A DNA stretch of 64,000 nt. Source: JBDKLC01 sp040384865 (lineage in GTDB: Bacteria; Patescibacteriota; Minisyncoccia; Phycocordibacterales; CAIZLB01). The notes under the pieces are model-generated. The model worked only from the letters and a program-made list of their open reading frames with translations, was not told where the DNA came from and made no database searches. The position numbers and the translations under genes are program-made. Shown here in pieces: positions 18,406 to 26,694 of the stretch; position 1 is the first letter of the stretch, and the number at the start of each line of letters is the position of its first letter. The stretch spans positions 1 through 64,000 of the forward strand of contig JAZKIM010000003.1 of the NCBI GenBank assembly GCA_040384865.1. The letters run 5' to 3'.

Positions 18406-19266
18406 TTACTGATGCTGGTCGGCATCATACTTGGTAAAGTAAAGATATGATTTGATCAGATTTTCAAACAAAGAAAATACTGTCATTGGACCCACCCCGC
18501 CTGGTACGGGTGTAATTGCGCCCACTATATTTTTTACTTTTTTGTAATCTACATCACCTACCACCTTCTTTTTTTCTGTCACTGTAATACCCACATCAAT
18601 CACTATTTGATTTTTCGAGACATGATTAGGGGTAATAAGATGAGGTTGACCAACCGCCACAATCAGTATGTCTGCTTGCTTTGTTTCTTTTTCTAGATTC
18701 TTTGTGTGGATATGACAAACCGTGACAGTAGCTTTTCTGTTTAATAGAGCTAAAATCGTTGGCCTGCCCACTAAAGTAGATTCTCCTACTATAACCACCT
18801 TTTTACCTACGAGATCAATTTTATTATGTTGAAGGAGGGTAATAATTCCTTGCGTAGTTGCAGGAACAAAAGCTTCTGTGTTATCAAATAAAAGCTTGGT
18901 ATTTTTTGCGGTTAATCCATCCACATCTTTTTCTGGATCTATTGCCTCAATGATTGTAGTACCGTTTAGATTTTTTGGAATTGGCAGCTGAATCATGATT
19001 CCATGTACGCTAGAATCCGAATTGTATTTTGATATATCAGAAATAACTTCTTTTTCCGATATATTTTCTGGATATTGTTTGTGGACTACGAGAGCTCCGA
19101 GTTTTTGACCAAAAGCCTTTTTCTTTTTAATATAAGAGTTCGATTCTTTTAGATTTCCAATTTGAATAATAACAAGTTTGGGTTTATAAGCCGTCTCGCG
19201 TATCTTTTTTATGAGTTGTGGGACCAGCTGGTCTCTCAATTTTTTACCATCTAATATTTTTGACAT
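18406..19266 (-). CDS. folD: Methylenetetrahydrofolate dehydrogenase/cyclohydrolase FolD
   Basis: 286 aa, normal length. Seen: the Y-x-x-x-K catalytic pair in SYIKKKK, QLPIPKNLN, DPEKDVDG, the NADP-binding VGESTLVGRP and the C-terminal PVPGGVGPMT signature. It interconverts 5,10-methylene-, methenyl- and 10-formyl-tetrahydrofolate. Clearly more A+T-rich than valS/tsaD upstream, and it borders the accessory island, so it may have been acquired with the region. An inverted repeat lies just upstream. Confidence 0.95.
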   Translation of the reverse strand: MSKILDGKKLRDQLVPQLIKKIRETAYKPKLVIIQIGNLKESNSYIKKKKAFGQKLGALVVHKQYPENISEKEVISDISKYNSDSSVHGIMIQLPIPKNLNGTTIIEAIDPEKDVDGLTAKNTKLLFDNTEAFVPATTQGIITLLQHNKIDLVGKKVVIVGESTLVGRPTILALLNRKATVTVCHIHTKNLEKETKQADILIVAVGQPHLITPNHVSKNQIVIDVGITVTEKKKVVGDVDYKKVKNIVGAITPVPGGVGPMTVFSLFENLIKSYLYFTKYDADQHQ

Positions 19267-19291
19267 AATTTAAAAATTAAAGCATTTATAT

Positions 19292-19317
19292 GAAAACTGC
19301 CTAGAGAGGCAGTTTTC
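19292..19317. terminator. Hairpin upstream of folD
   Basis: GAAAACTGCCT, 4-nt loop, perfect complement. Likely terminates minus-strand transcription from 19828 before folD. Confidence 0.55.
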
Positions 19318-19627
19318 ATATCATCTATAGATAGTAAAATAACCTCTCTTTAGAATAGGGAGATTTGGTGGGGAAAGCCGGACCAGGTTTGTATGGATTT
19401 ATTTAAAATCATAAGCCTATTTCGATTCATTGGAAATATAGCATATTTCTAGAAAAATACTACCAACGTTGCATCGCGTTGATTTAAATTTTCTTTTGGT
19501 TAAATCAAAAAGAGGTTCAAAAATATGAGTGAAATAAGTTGTGACCCAAGTGGGATAGAATCGGAATCAGATAATTCTTGAGATATTTTCTCGGAAGAAA
19601 TTTGAAGAAGAGATTTCTATATAGATA
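19318..19627. other. Non-coding stretch with a decayed recombinase-tail/att-like segment
   Basis: No gene of normal length is visible. Positions 19495-19567 resemble 19882-19952 (shared TTTTGGTTA-like start, AAAATAT, AGTTGTGA, TAGAAT, GGAA in the same order). A tiny frame at 19525-19581 encodes a tail like the recombinase end at 28630 (CDPSGIESE versus VTLPGVEPG). I read this as a relic of an integration end, with low confidence. Confidence 0.35.
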
Positions 19628-19828
19628 TTAATTTTCTTCGAGGAATTGATACATAGTTTTCTGATTTTCTAACTCCGGATGTATCTTCATGTCGACACCT
19701 GAGTTAGCAATATGATCATAGAGAAATTCAGCTGTGATGTGGTAATTACCTTCCACAAGCTTGTTAAGAAGTGCCTTAAGCTCATCCTTGCAATATTCAA
19801 GTTTTGAATTTTTTGGTTGTGTATTCAT
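19628..19828 (-). CDS. Small hypothetical protein
   Basis: 66 aa, acidic/helical, no recognised domain. An AAGGA lies 4 nt before the ATG, so it may use a Shine-Dalgarno. It sits alone between the two decayed repeats in the island's left part. Confidence 0.5.
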   Translation of the reverse strand: MNTQPKNSKLEYCKDELKALLNKLVEGNYHITAEFLYDHIANSGVDMKIHPELENQKTMYQFLEEN

Positions 19829-20233
19829 ATTATCCTTAATTTAGCATGTGCGTTAAATGATTCCAAATTACTCAAATATCCCTTTGGTTACGCCAAAAAC
19901 AGCTTGAAAATATAGGCTTAAAAGTTGTGAGCCCATTGTACCTAGAATGGAACACTATGGAAAGCATGGTTTTGAAGTGGAATCAGGTGTTTGAAAGCCT
20001 TTGTTTAAATAAATCTATACTAGAAATAGCCTAGAACATAAAGGGAAATATCATTTTGACGATTAAAAGACTCTACCCTAGTGGATATAGAACTATAAGA
20101 GTAGTAGGACTAGATCGAGCAAAAAAAGTTTTAAGATATATAAAAAGAAAAAGCGCCGTACCCGAAGGTCGTACGCTTTCTAGTGACTTGAGTTTCAAGG
20201 GCTGCCACCAACCTATCGAGTTTCACATTTCGG
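19829..20233. other. Intergenic region, second decayed repeat and a terminator-like hairpin
   Basis: Holds the second copy of the degenerate repeat (19882-19952) and, at about 20150-20177, an imperfect inverted repeat AAAGCGCCGTAC...GTACGCTTT that probably ends transcription of the minus-strand gene at 20234. No convincing gene. Confidence 0.4.
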
Positions 20234-20938
20234 TTACTGCTCTTCCTCCGGGGTCTCGCTGGTGAGACGGTCGAGGATCCGATCCCACGCCTTCGCGACG
20301 AGGATGCCTGCGTAGGTGTAGTCCGCATCATTCCGCGGGTGCTTCTGCTTGCCCTCGGGGGTTTGCAGGAAGTCGTAGGTCACCTTTTCGAGCGTTTCCG
20401 CATCGAGGAAGTCGGTGACATCGCGGTTGGTGCAGAGCACCTTGACGTCGCCGATCGAGAAGGCTGGAAAGCCGTCGAACGCCGCCGAACCGGGATGATG
20501 GTGATGGTTCATATCCGTCACCACCGCCACTTTCTTCGCACCTGCGGCGAGCGCACGGAGAGCGATCACCGTGCCGAGAGGCATCTCTTTGCCGACGAAC
20601 TTCTCGCCTTCGCCGCCCTGTGCCTTCGCCGAAGCGGGCACGAGGAGGTCGGTGAGGACGACATCGAAGTCGGGAATGGTCGTGGCCAACTGTTCGGCTT
20701 CGCCGGAGTAATAGGCCATCCGCTCATTGCGCAGCGCATCATCGATGCCGCTTTTGTAGGGATCGCGATCGCCGTATTTGGCGAAGAAGATGTCCTTCTT
20801 TTTGTCGTAATCGACCTGTCGCGTGAGCGCCTTCTCCGCTTCATCGTAAGTGCCAACGACGGTGACGTCGTGGCCTTTGAGGAGGGCGGAGGCGGCTTTG
20901 CGGTGGATTGCACTGTCATCAAACACGAGGATTTTCAT
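20234..20938 (-). CDS. Receiver-domain-like protein (orphan, G+C-rich)
   Basis: 234 aa from ATG 20938 (MKILVFDDS). The N-terminus looks like a response-regulator receiver: KILVFDDSAIHRKAA (acidic pair), a central FDVVLTDLLVP with the likely phospho-Asp, and VAVVTDMNHHH where a Thr/Ser-containing strand is expected. A charged insertion (~45-95) separates the first two elements. No output domain and no histidine kinase are adjacent. Much richer in G+C than flanking genes. It has a TTGACA/TATCAT promoter, a ~120-nt leader with a strong hairpin and a C/A-rich SD-less end. Phosphotransfer function is inference. Confidence 0.65.
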   Translation of the reverse strand: MKILVFDDSAIHRKAASALLKGHDVTVVGTYDEAEKALTRQVDYDKKKDIFFAKYGDRDPYKSGIDDALRNERMAYYSGEAEQLATTIPDFDVVLTDLLVPASAKAQGGEGEKFVGKEMPLGTVIALRALAAGAKKVAVVTDMNHHHHPGSAAFDGFPAFSIGDVKVLCTNRDVTDFLDAETLEKVTYDFLQTPEGKQKHPRNDADYTYAGILVAKAWDRILDRLTSETPEEEQ

Positions 20939-20982
20939 GGGCTTAGGTAGGTAGTATTGGTGTTGTGTGCAGTTTGGTTTAT

Positions 20983-21025
20983 GACTGCATCTTTCAAGGC
21001 ACAAAATGCCCTCAAAGATGCAGTC
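20983..21025 (-). promoter_or_regulatory. 5'-leader stem-loop of the receiver-like gene
   Basis: 12-bp perfect arms GACTGCATCTTT/AAAGATGCAGTC with an inner GGCA/TGCC pairing, located between the promoter and the ATG at 20938. May stabilise or regulate the mRNA; without a T-run it is not an obvious terminator. Confidence 0.6.
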
Positions 21026-21061
21026 AATTCCCTTGAAATGTAAAGGTTCTTATTCACGTAT

Positions 21062-21090
21062 ATGATAGCATGTAATGTGTGATATGTCAA
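21062..21090 (-). promoter_or_regulatory. Sigma70-type promoter TTGACA-17-TATCAT
   Basis: Consensus -35 and near-consensus -10 with ideal 17-nt spacing on the minus strand, upstream of the gene starting at 20938. Confidence 0.65.
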
Positions 21091-21181
21091 TAGACATAAA
21101 TTGACTTAAAATAAGGGTAAAAACAGAAAAATCAGCATGATGATGACATAAAAAGCCGTATCAAAACTAACTTAAAAAGAG

Positions 21182-21187
21182 TACAAT
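21182..21187 (+). promoter_or_regulatory. -10 element TACAAT of the CBASS-like operon
   Basis: TACAAT 7 nt before ATG 21195; leaderless start predicted for the first gene. Confidence 0.5.
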
Positions 21188-21194
21188 ACTGCGC

Positions 21195-22454
21195 ATGCGA
21201 GATTATATTTACCACCAGCCAGAACGACCAGACTTTTCCAGTTACTATCAAGCACTTCAAGTACAGGTAAAGGGCGATATTCTGAGAGAAAGCGAAGAAC
21301 AGATACTCGGTAGCAACATTGAGGAGCTTGGTCAGTATTACTACGATAAATATGCACTTACACCAGTCGAGATAGACGCTAATCGAGAAAACAGCTGGGA
21401 ACCTCAAGATTATTTGCAAGATGTCCCCGCCCAGCGGCGTGACGGCTCCTATCAAAGTGAAGGTGACTTGCGCGATATGCCGTCTCAAAGAGTGGTCATA
21501 GAAGTTCCAATAATACCGAATAAAGATTTAAATACAATCGCTGGGTTAAGCACTGGTTCATTCAATTACTCAGGCCGCGACTTTCGATGGAACACTGATG
21601 TCGTTTTTCGCACGGTAGAGACTAAGGGGTATCAATTCGAGCTTGATGTGGGACAGACAGCCAAAGCGGTAAAAGAATCACTCGAGTCAATCCAAAATAT
21701 AATCAGTGAGAAAAATCAAAGCATCGATAGTGGAAATAAGTCATTGCTTTTTACAATTAAAACCGAAATAAGCCTCCGTAAGCAAAAACTCATAGATAAT
21801 AAAGAAAAGGTTGCAAGCCTTACCAAGACTATTGATATCCCATTGAAGAAAAAGGCTGGTGCAGATGTTCAGGCTGTTCGCTTGGCTCACACCCCACTTG
21901 TCCAAAGAGTTAAGCCTAAACCAACTCTTCCAGAGGAATACGAGATCAGAGAAGAAAAAGTAAATGATGTCATCACACTACTAGATAATCAAGCGCGAAA
22001 CTTCGAACAAACTCCTAAAGCAATCAAAGTACTTGGAGAGGAGGATCTACGAGATTTGCTACTTGCTAATCTTAATTCGGTATTCGATGGTGCGGCTACG
22101 GGTGAAACATTTTCAAAGAACGGAAAGACTGACATTTATTTGAAAATCGATAAGGGAAATATACTTATTGCTGAATGTAAAATCTGGGGCGGAAAATCTT
22201 TATACGCAGACACTATCAACCAGTTGCGTGGATACCTTACTTGGCGACATAATTACGGAATCATGATTACTTTTGTTAGAAACAAGGATTTTACGAAAAC
22301 ACTACGAGAGGTTGAGGCGAATATACCAACTCACGATTCTTATCTAAATGGATTTAGAAAGGTAAATGAGACACATTTTGTATCAAATCACAGAATAGAT
22401 GATTCTGAAAAAGAGGTAAAAATACACCATCTTTTCTACCACTTAGCATATTAG
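21195..22454 (+). CDS. PD-(D/E)xK nuclease-like protein of the CBASS-like locus
   Basis: 419 aa. The C-terminal part carries a restriction-endonuclease-like core: GKTDIYL with Asp ~313, then ILIAECKIWGG with Glu ~327 and Lys ~329, followed by a helix with a QLRGYLTWR-like segment. The N-terminal ~250 residues are not recognised; they include a long charged helical part. It lies 33 nt before the CD-NTase gene on the same strand. It could be a second effector, a sensor or a nuclease of its own. A TAGAAT at 22474-22479 between the two genes means the CD-NTase may also be transcribed separately. Nuclease fold likely; role inferred from context. Confidence 0.7.
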   Translation: MRDYIYHQPERPDFSSYYQALQVQVKGDILRESEEQILGSNIEELGQYYYDKYALTPVEIDANRENSWEPQDYLQDVPAQRRDGSYQSEGDLRDMPSQRVVIEVPIIPNKDLNTIAGLSTGSFNYSGRDFRWNTDVVFRTVETKGYQFELDVGQTAKAVKESLESIQNIISEKNQSIDSGNKSLLFTIKTEISLRKQKLIDNKEKVASLTKTIDIPLKKKAGADVQAVRLAHTPLVQRVKPKPTLPEEYEIREEKVNDVITLLDNQARNFEQTPKAIKVLGEEDLRDLLLANLNSVFDGAATGETFSKNGKTDIYLKIDKGNILIAECKIWGGKSLYADTINQLRGYLTWRHNYGIMITFVRNKDFTKTLREVEANIPTHDSYLNGFRKVNETHFVSNHRIDDSEKEVKIHHLFYHLAY

Positions 22455-22487
22455 ACAATCTCTGAATTAAGAATAGAATAGCTTGAA

Positions 22488-23375
22488 ATGGCACTCACGA
22501 TAACAGCTTCTTTTCAGAAGTTTAAAGAAAATCTCCAGATTACTGGCCTTCAAGAATCTGCTATTTCAACACGGCAAGACAATATAAGAGACGCAATGAG
22601 CAAGGAGTTGGAGGTAAAAAGTTCATTTTTGACAGGCTCATACCGGAGAGATACGATGATTGCACCTTTGAGCAAGGCGGACATTGATATTTTTGTCGTT
22701 CTCGACCCTAAGTACTTTGCTAGATACAATCAGGGTCTAAATGGCGGTCAGGCAGGGTTGCTGGACTTAGTTAAGGCTGCGCTAAAAAGAACATATCCGA
22801 AAACACCAGACGTGAGTAGGAACGGACAAGCGGTCACGGTTCAGTTTACTGATTTTGTCGTTGATGTCGTGCCCGGCTTTGAACGACAAGGCGGAGGATA
22901 TCTCATTCCTGATTCAATAAGAAAAAACTGGATATCGACAAATCCAAAAACTCACATTGAACTGGTAAAAACTGCAAATACATTCCAGAACGGCAATTTT
23001 GTACCGATCATAAAAATGATAAAGGCGTGGAACAGGAATACTGGTAAGTTTTTTAGCTCATTTCACCTCGAGATGTTAGCACTGAGAGTTTTTGAAGGAG
23101 TGCGCATTAGTGATTTCCCTTCAGGAATGAGATACTTCTTCGATAAAGGCAGACAGTACATGGACAAACAGCTCGCAGATCCTGCAGGATACGGAGGAGA
23201 CGTAAGTATGTATATAAATACTCAGGAAAAGATAGACGAGGCGGTAAATAAGTTCCAACTCGCATATGAAAGAGCGGTTAAGGCGGAGAGTGCGGCACAG
23301 CGGTCGAATGTATCTGAGGCGGTCGAGTTTTGGATAAAGATTTTTGGAGACTATTATTTCCCAACTTATGGCTAG
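22488..23375 (+). CDS. CD-NTase (SMODS nucleotidyltransferase), CBASS-type
   Basis: 295 aa. The pol-beta-like catalytic pattern is complete: G50-S51 in LTGSYRRDT, D65 and D67 in ADIDIFVVL, and D126 in VVDVVPGF. The N-terminal helix (FQKFKENLQI) and the helical C-terminal half with IKMIKAWN and SSFHLEML are typical of SMODS/CD-NTase enzymes that make cyclic oligonucleotides upon phage infection. The next gene overlaps its stop and encodes a SLATT two-TM protein, the expected membrane effector. This pairing is strong support for an antiviral CBASS-like role. The product nucleotide cannot be read from sequence. Confidence 0.88.
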   Translation: MALTITASFQKFKENLQITGLQESAISTRQDNIRDAMSKELEVKSSFLTGSYRRDTMIAPLSKADIDIFVVLDPKYFARYNQGLNGGQAGLLDLVKAALKRTYPKTPDVSRNGQAVTVQFTDFVVDVVPGFERQGGGYLIPDSIRKNWISTNPKTHIELVKTANTFQNGNFVPIIKMIKAWNRNTGKFFSSFHLEMLALRVFEGVRISDFPSGMRYFFDKGRQYMDKQLADPAGYGGDVSMYINTQEKIDEAVNKFQLAYERAVKAESAAQRSNVSEAVEFWIKIFGDYYFPTYG

Positions 23376-23949
23376 AACAGCAACAACAGCGATAATAAAT
23401 ACAGCAACTGAGATAACTGCTTCTAAAACAAAAGAGCAGGTAATTGCGGAAGCTCAACGAATTGAAGAATCATCGATGTATTCTTCAAAGGGTCATTTTG
23501 CTGCTGCTCGCATTTGGACGAACTTTCATATGTGCATCGGCTTGCCAATGGTAATACTTTCAGTTATTGCCGGAGCGTCACTTCTTAAAGAACATGTCCT
23601 AATCTCTGGAGTTCTTTCCATCATCGTTGCGGTGCTATCTGGAATAATGACTTTTTTAAATCCAAACGAAAGAGCTAGCAAACATTTTAGTGCTGGAAAT
23701 CACTATGACAGCCTACAGGTGAAAGCCAGAATCTTTCGAACAATTGATTGTTGGAGAGAACCATCAGATCAAGTGCTCACAGACAGGCTTGCTACATATT
23801 TAGACCATCGAGAAAAACTAAAGCAGGGTTCACCGCAGATACCTTACTGGGCTTATCAGATGGCAAAGAGAGGGATTGAGGCAGGAGAAGCAATTTACGA
23901 AGTGGATAAAAAATCAGACAGCCCCAAGTCAGATATTGCGGCTATTTAA
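23368..23949 (+). CDS. SLATT-domain two-TM effector
   Basis: 193 aa from ATG 23368, which overlaps the last 8 nt of the CD-NTase gene (translational coupling). An in-frame TTG at 23344 is less likely. Layout: N-terminal helix, FAAARIWTNFH just before two close membrane helices (~54-72 and ~77-97), then TFLNPNERASKH and a long C-terminal helical region. This is the SLATT (SMODS and SLOG-associating two-TM) pattern; such proteins are thought to form pores that kill or arrest the cell when triggered by cyclic nucleotides. Immediate coupling to the CD-NTase supports an effector role. Confidence 0.8.
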   Translation: MARTATTAIINTATEITASKTKEQVIAEAQRIEESSMYSSKGHFAAARIWTNFHMCIGLPMVILSVIAGASLLKEHVLISGVLSIIVAVLSGIMTFLNPNERASKHFSAGNHYDSLQVKARIFRTIDCWREPSDQVLTDRLATYLDHREKLKQGSPQIPYWAYQMAKRGIEAGEAIYEVDKKSDSPKSDIAAI

Positions 23950-24272
23950 GGAAAATTATACAATTAGGTTACAAACAACGATTCTCGAGCAAAAGAATTG
24001 AACCCGTGCGCGCCCTGATTACCGCCTAAATGGCCCCGTGTGCGATGATTCAGAGGAAGTAGGAGCTAAGTAGCAAAAGAGGCGGAATCCCCCAGAAACC
24101 AGATGGCGAAACCATGCGGAAAAGAGGCAATCACCATTTTCACAATCACTATCAGCACTCAAGGTCGAAAACAGCAAGTCCACGTTGCAACATATGGATA
24201 TAGTTGCAACCAGAGCATAGGGACAAATGCAGAATATCCCTAATGATTTCTGAATCATAACATTCACCATTT
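23950..24272. other. Intergenic region with paired GTTGCAAC palindromes
   Basis: No gene recognised. GTTGCAAC, itself a palindrome, occurs at 24184-24191 and 24203-24210, spaced 19 nt (about two helical turns), 63 nt before the next ATG. This could be an operator for a dimeric regulator. Confidence 0.35.
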
Positions 24273-24818
24273 ATGGCATTTAGAACACTGATGTCCCACG
24301 AAGACTTTGTCGAAAGTCGGGCATCCATAAGCATATTTAAAATAAAGAAAGCAGGCGTGCTGGACTACCCGAGGTCTAGTTCAACCTTCCGGATTGATGG
24401 CATCAAGATGAGGCTCGTCAAAGACCCATACGAACTCGACTGGTACATCAATCTCGAGGAATACGGCCCCACTTGCAATAGCAGCATAATCAACCTGATC
24501 CAGACAGAGCCTCACTTCGGCAAAACGAGAGAGTGGCTCGAGTGCACGAGGTGTAAAAGCAGAGCTGGTATCCTATACAGGGAAAAGGACGACTTCGAGT
24601 GCAGGAAGTGTCTGAATCTCGTGTACTCTTCCTCAAAAATGAACTACCGATCAATACTGCCAGCTTTGATGAATGACCTGAAGTTGAAGAAGATCAGATA
24701 TCTTTCAATAAGGCACACGTATAAAGGCAAGCAGACGAAAAGATCCATGCAATACGACAAGCTCCGAGCAAAAGCGATGTTCGGGATGGAGGTATACGGA
24801 GCGAGATACCTCAGCTAA
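24273..24818 (+). CDS. Zinc-ribbon protein of mobile-element type
   Basis: 181 aa. Two CxxC pairs form a zinc ribbon (CTRCKSRAG at ~90-98 and CRKCLNLVYSSS at ~111-122), preceded by a conserved-looking W. Proteins with this ribbon followed by LxY-S are widespread in mobile regions and of unknown function; I recognise the pattern but not a named family. It converges with, and overlaps by 4 nt, the minus-strand gene at 24815. Confidence 0.6.
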   Translation: MAFRTLMSHEDFVESRASISIFKIKKAGVLDYPRSSSTFRIDGIKMRLVKDPYELDWYINLEEYGPTCNSSIINLIQTEPHFGKTREWLECTRCKSRAGILYREKDDFECRKCLNLVYSSSKMNYRSILPALMNDLKLKKIRYLSIRHTYKGKQTKRSMQYDKLRAKAMFGMEVYGARYLS

Positions 24819-25120
24819 AGGCCGAGGATTTGTTTCTTCTTTGCCTGAAACTCCTCTTCCGAAATAACTCCCTTTGTCTTAAGATCGGACAGCTTCTCAA
24901 GGTCTGATGCATCGCTTTTAGTGTTAACAATGACGGGCGGCATTTTATCATCGTTCGCAACAGCCCAGATGAAAGCGACGATCCAGCCGATGAATGTCCA
25001 GCCCAAGAAAATGTTGAGCGCGAGAACCGCACCAGCATTCTTTTTCTTCTTTGTGTTTGCAATGATGGACGGCACGAAGTACAGGCCGAGCATCACGAGT
25101 ATGAATATGATTGCTCCCAT
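24815..25120 (-). CDS. Superinfection-immunity-like membrane protein with SHOCT domain
   Basis: 101 aa from ATG 25120. Two membrane helices (~3-20 and ~32-52) with the FLGWTFIGWIVAFIWAV segment typical of the Imm superinfection family (PF14373, named for phage T4 Imm), then a C-terminal SHOCT motif (LEKLSDLKTKGVISEEEF, ~72-90). T4 Imm blocks DNA entry of related phages, but the domain is also common in ordinary bacterial proteins, so an exclusion role is inference. It follows the FxLYD-like gene with a 1-nt gap. Confidence 0.75.
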   Translation of the reverse strand: MGAIIFILVMLGLYFVPSIIANTKKKKNAGAVLALNIFLGWTFIGWIVAFIWAVANDDKMPPVIVNTKSDASDLEKLSDLKTKGVISEEEFQAKKKQILGL

Positions 25121-25121
25121 A

Positions 25122-25631
25122 TTATTTAGCTTTAGACATATCAGTATTAACCTGTCCTCCGAAAAGATATTTGAAACCAACAGCGCACTTCTCCATCTCT
25201 GGATTATTAGTCATCATCACCTTGAATGGCGAAGTCTGTCCGGGAAGAATTGGGTTGTATGTAAGCAATGCTTCAGACGAGTTCACAAACTGACCCGATG
25301 CTGTGCGGGCAGTTCCTTCCGCCATGACATCCTTGAGCGAGTGATCGCTAACGTTCTTCACTTCACCTGTGATCTCGAAGAACCCGTAGCCGCTCGAGCA
25401 GTGAAAACTCAATAGCTCAAGTAACGGCTTGTCTGATTCAGTAGCTGCTACAGCGGGTGTGACAGGTGCGGATCGATTACTGTTCACAGGCGCATTCGGC
25501 ATGCTGATGTAGTTGTACAGGGCAACAATCAGAATAATAAAAATGATAATAGCTCCTGCCTTGCGAGCTTTCTTTGGTATGAACGAGAAGATATCGTCTT
25601 TCCAAGGCTTGTCCGATTTGGTTGTTTCCAT
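25122..25631 (-). CDS. Membrane-anchored FxLYD-like extracytoplasmic protein
   Basis: 169 aa. One membrane helix (~25-42), a Pro/Ala/Ser linker, then an FxLYD-like beta domain with VKNVSDHSLKDVMAEG and the LPGQTSPFKV strand motif. FxLYD domains are found outside the membrane in bacterial and archaeal proteins; role unknown. Forms an operon with the SHOCT protein downstream. The upstream leader contains a large set of inverted repeats (25666-25768). Confidence 0.65.
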   Translation of the reverse strand: METTKSDKPWKDDIFSFIPKKARKAGAIIIFIILIVALYNYISMPNAPVNSNRSAPVTPAVAATESDKPLLELLSFHCSSGYGFFEITGEVKNVSDHSLKDVMAEGTARTASGQFVNSSEALLTYNPILPGQTSPFKVMMTNNPEMEKCAVGFKYLFGGQVNTDMSKAK

Positions 25632-25665
25632 AGTTTTGACTTAACGAATAAGTACCTATGGAAGT

Positions 25666-25768
25666 ACACAAAAATCCCCACACAGGTAGGGGCCGAAGCC
25701 CCTCATGCCGGTTTCCCGACATGGCCCGCAAAGACAACCCTATGTGAGGGTTTTTGTGTCTTTGCGGG
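25666..25768. repeat. Complex inverted repeats with mutually exclusive pairings
   Basis: CCCGCAAAGACA (25725-25736) pairs with TGTCTTTGCGGG (25757-25768), extended by ACCCT/AGGGT. ACACAAAAA-CCCC-ACA (25666-25684) can instead pair with TGTG-GGG-TTTTTGTGT (25743-25759). A GGGGC-CGAA-GCCCC hairpin lies at 25689-25702. On the minus strand this is the 5' leader of the FxLYD gene. Confidence 0.6.
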
Positions 25769-25904
25769 ACTTCTAGTGCCATATCCTCAATTTCTTAAGG
25801 GGTTAGGCTCATATTTGGTTGCGAGATAATACTAGCATTTTCAAGAGCTATTTCAAAGAAAAACAGTGCTATATTCCCTGCAATAGATTAAAATATCCCT
25901 AATC

Positions 25905-26567
25905 ATGAAAGACGGCACAATCGACAAAAAAGCTGAAAGAATGAGCCTGCTTATCGATCACTTAATTGCACTTATGGAAGCAAATCCCGGCGAAACCGCT
26001 TTCAAAATTGACACCAGAAGTTTTTCAAAGAAATCATCTAATCCATTTGAAGATGTAAGTAAGCTAGAATCGACCTTGAATGCTCTAGCTGAGAAAGGAG
26101 GGATAAAATATAGCAAACAGACAGAGGTCGGCACTCATACAGTCCGTAATTCGGTGGCTTTTTACGGTGAACAAAGGACGATCACCTTAATTTCATACAA
26201 CATCGACATTTTAAAATCAGCAGACAAATTAAGGAAAAAGAAAGTATCTTTTATATTGGATTCAGTATTAGATCCAGTAATGGCAAAGTTGTATCTGGAA
26301 AACACCTCCCCAGACCTATTTTACAAAATGGAAAAAGATGGGCTGCGATACAAGTTACTACATTTTTTAGCAAAGAGTCGAAGATTTATCATCACATCAA
26401 CATTGGCCGACAAGTTCGACACCGATATTGTCAAAATACGAAGATCAATTGAAAACATGAGAGGTCAAATATCTAAAAAGTTCGAGCTGCCTCGAGATTC
26501 AATTTTCGAGAATGATCCTAGTACAGGAGCTGGTTACAAGGTGGACAATGTAAACCTTATCGACTAA
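25905..26567 (+). CDS. Hypothetical protein, possibly winged-helix-containing
   Basis: 220 aa, mixed helical and charged. The segment around KLLHFLAKSRRFIITSTLADKF followed by VKIRRSIENMRGQI looks like a helix-turn-helix/winged-helix pattern, but no family is recognised. A TAAAAT lies 10 nt before the ATG. Located in the recombinase half of the island; could be a regulator of the element. Confidence 0.55.
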   Translation: MKDGTIDKKAERMSLLIDHLIALMEANPGETAFKIDTRSFSKKSSNPFEDVSKLESTLNALAEKGGIKYSKQTEVGTHTVRNSVAFYGEQRTITLISYNIDILKSADKLRKKKVSFILDSVLDPVMAKLYLENTSPDLFYKMEKDGLRYKLLHFLAKSRRFIITSTLADKFDTDIVKIRRSIENMRGQISKKFELPRDSIFENDPSTGAGYKVDNVNLID

Positions 26568-26694
26568 GAGGTATACCTCCCAGCCCTACCTGTTTATATC
26601 TAAAATATGAAGACCGTAAAATAAAGTTTTTTGAGAATAAATAACCAGAAAAAATGGTTTGAGGGGTAGGCCAAGCGAGGTATCTACTTAGTAG

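Noticed and set aside
20339..20950. 203-residue open frame on the plus strand
   Set aside because: Antisense to the receiver-like gene; a product of high G+C with few stop codons.
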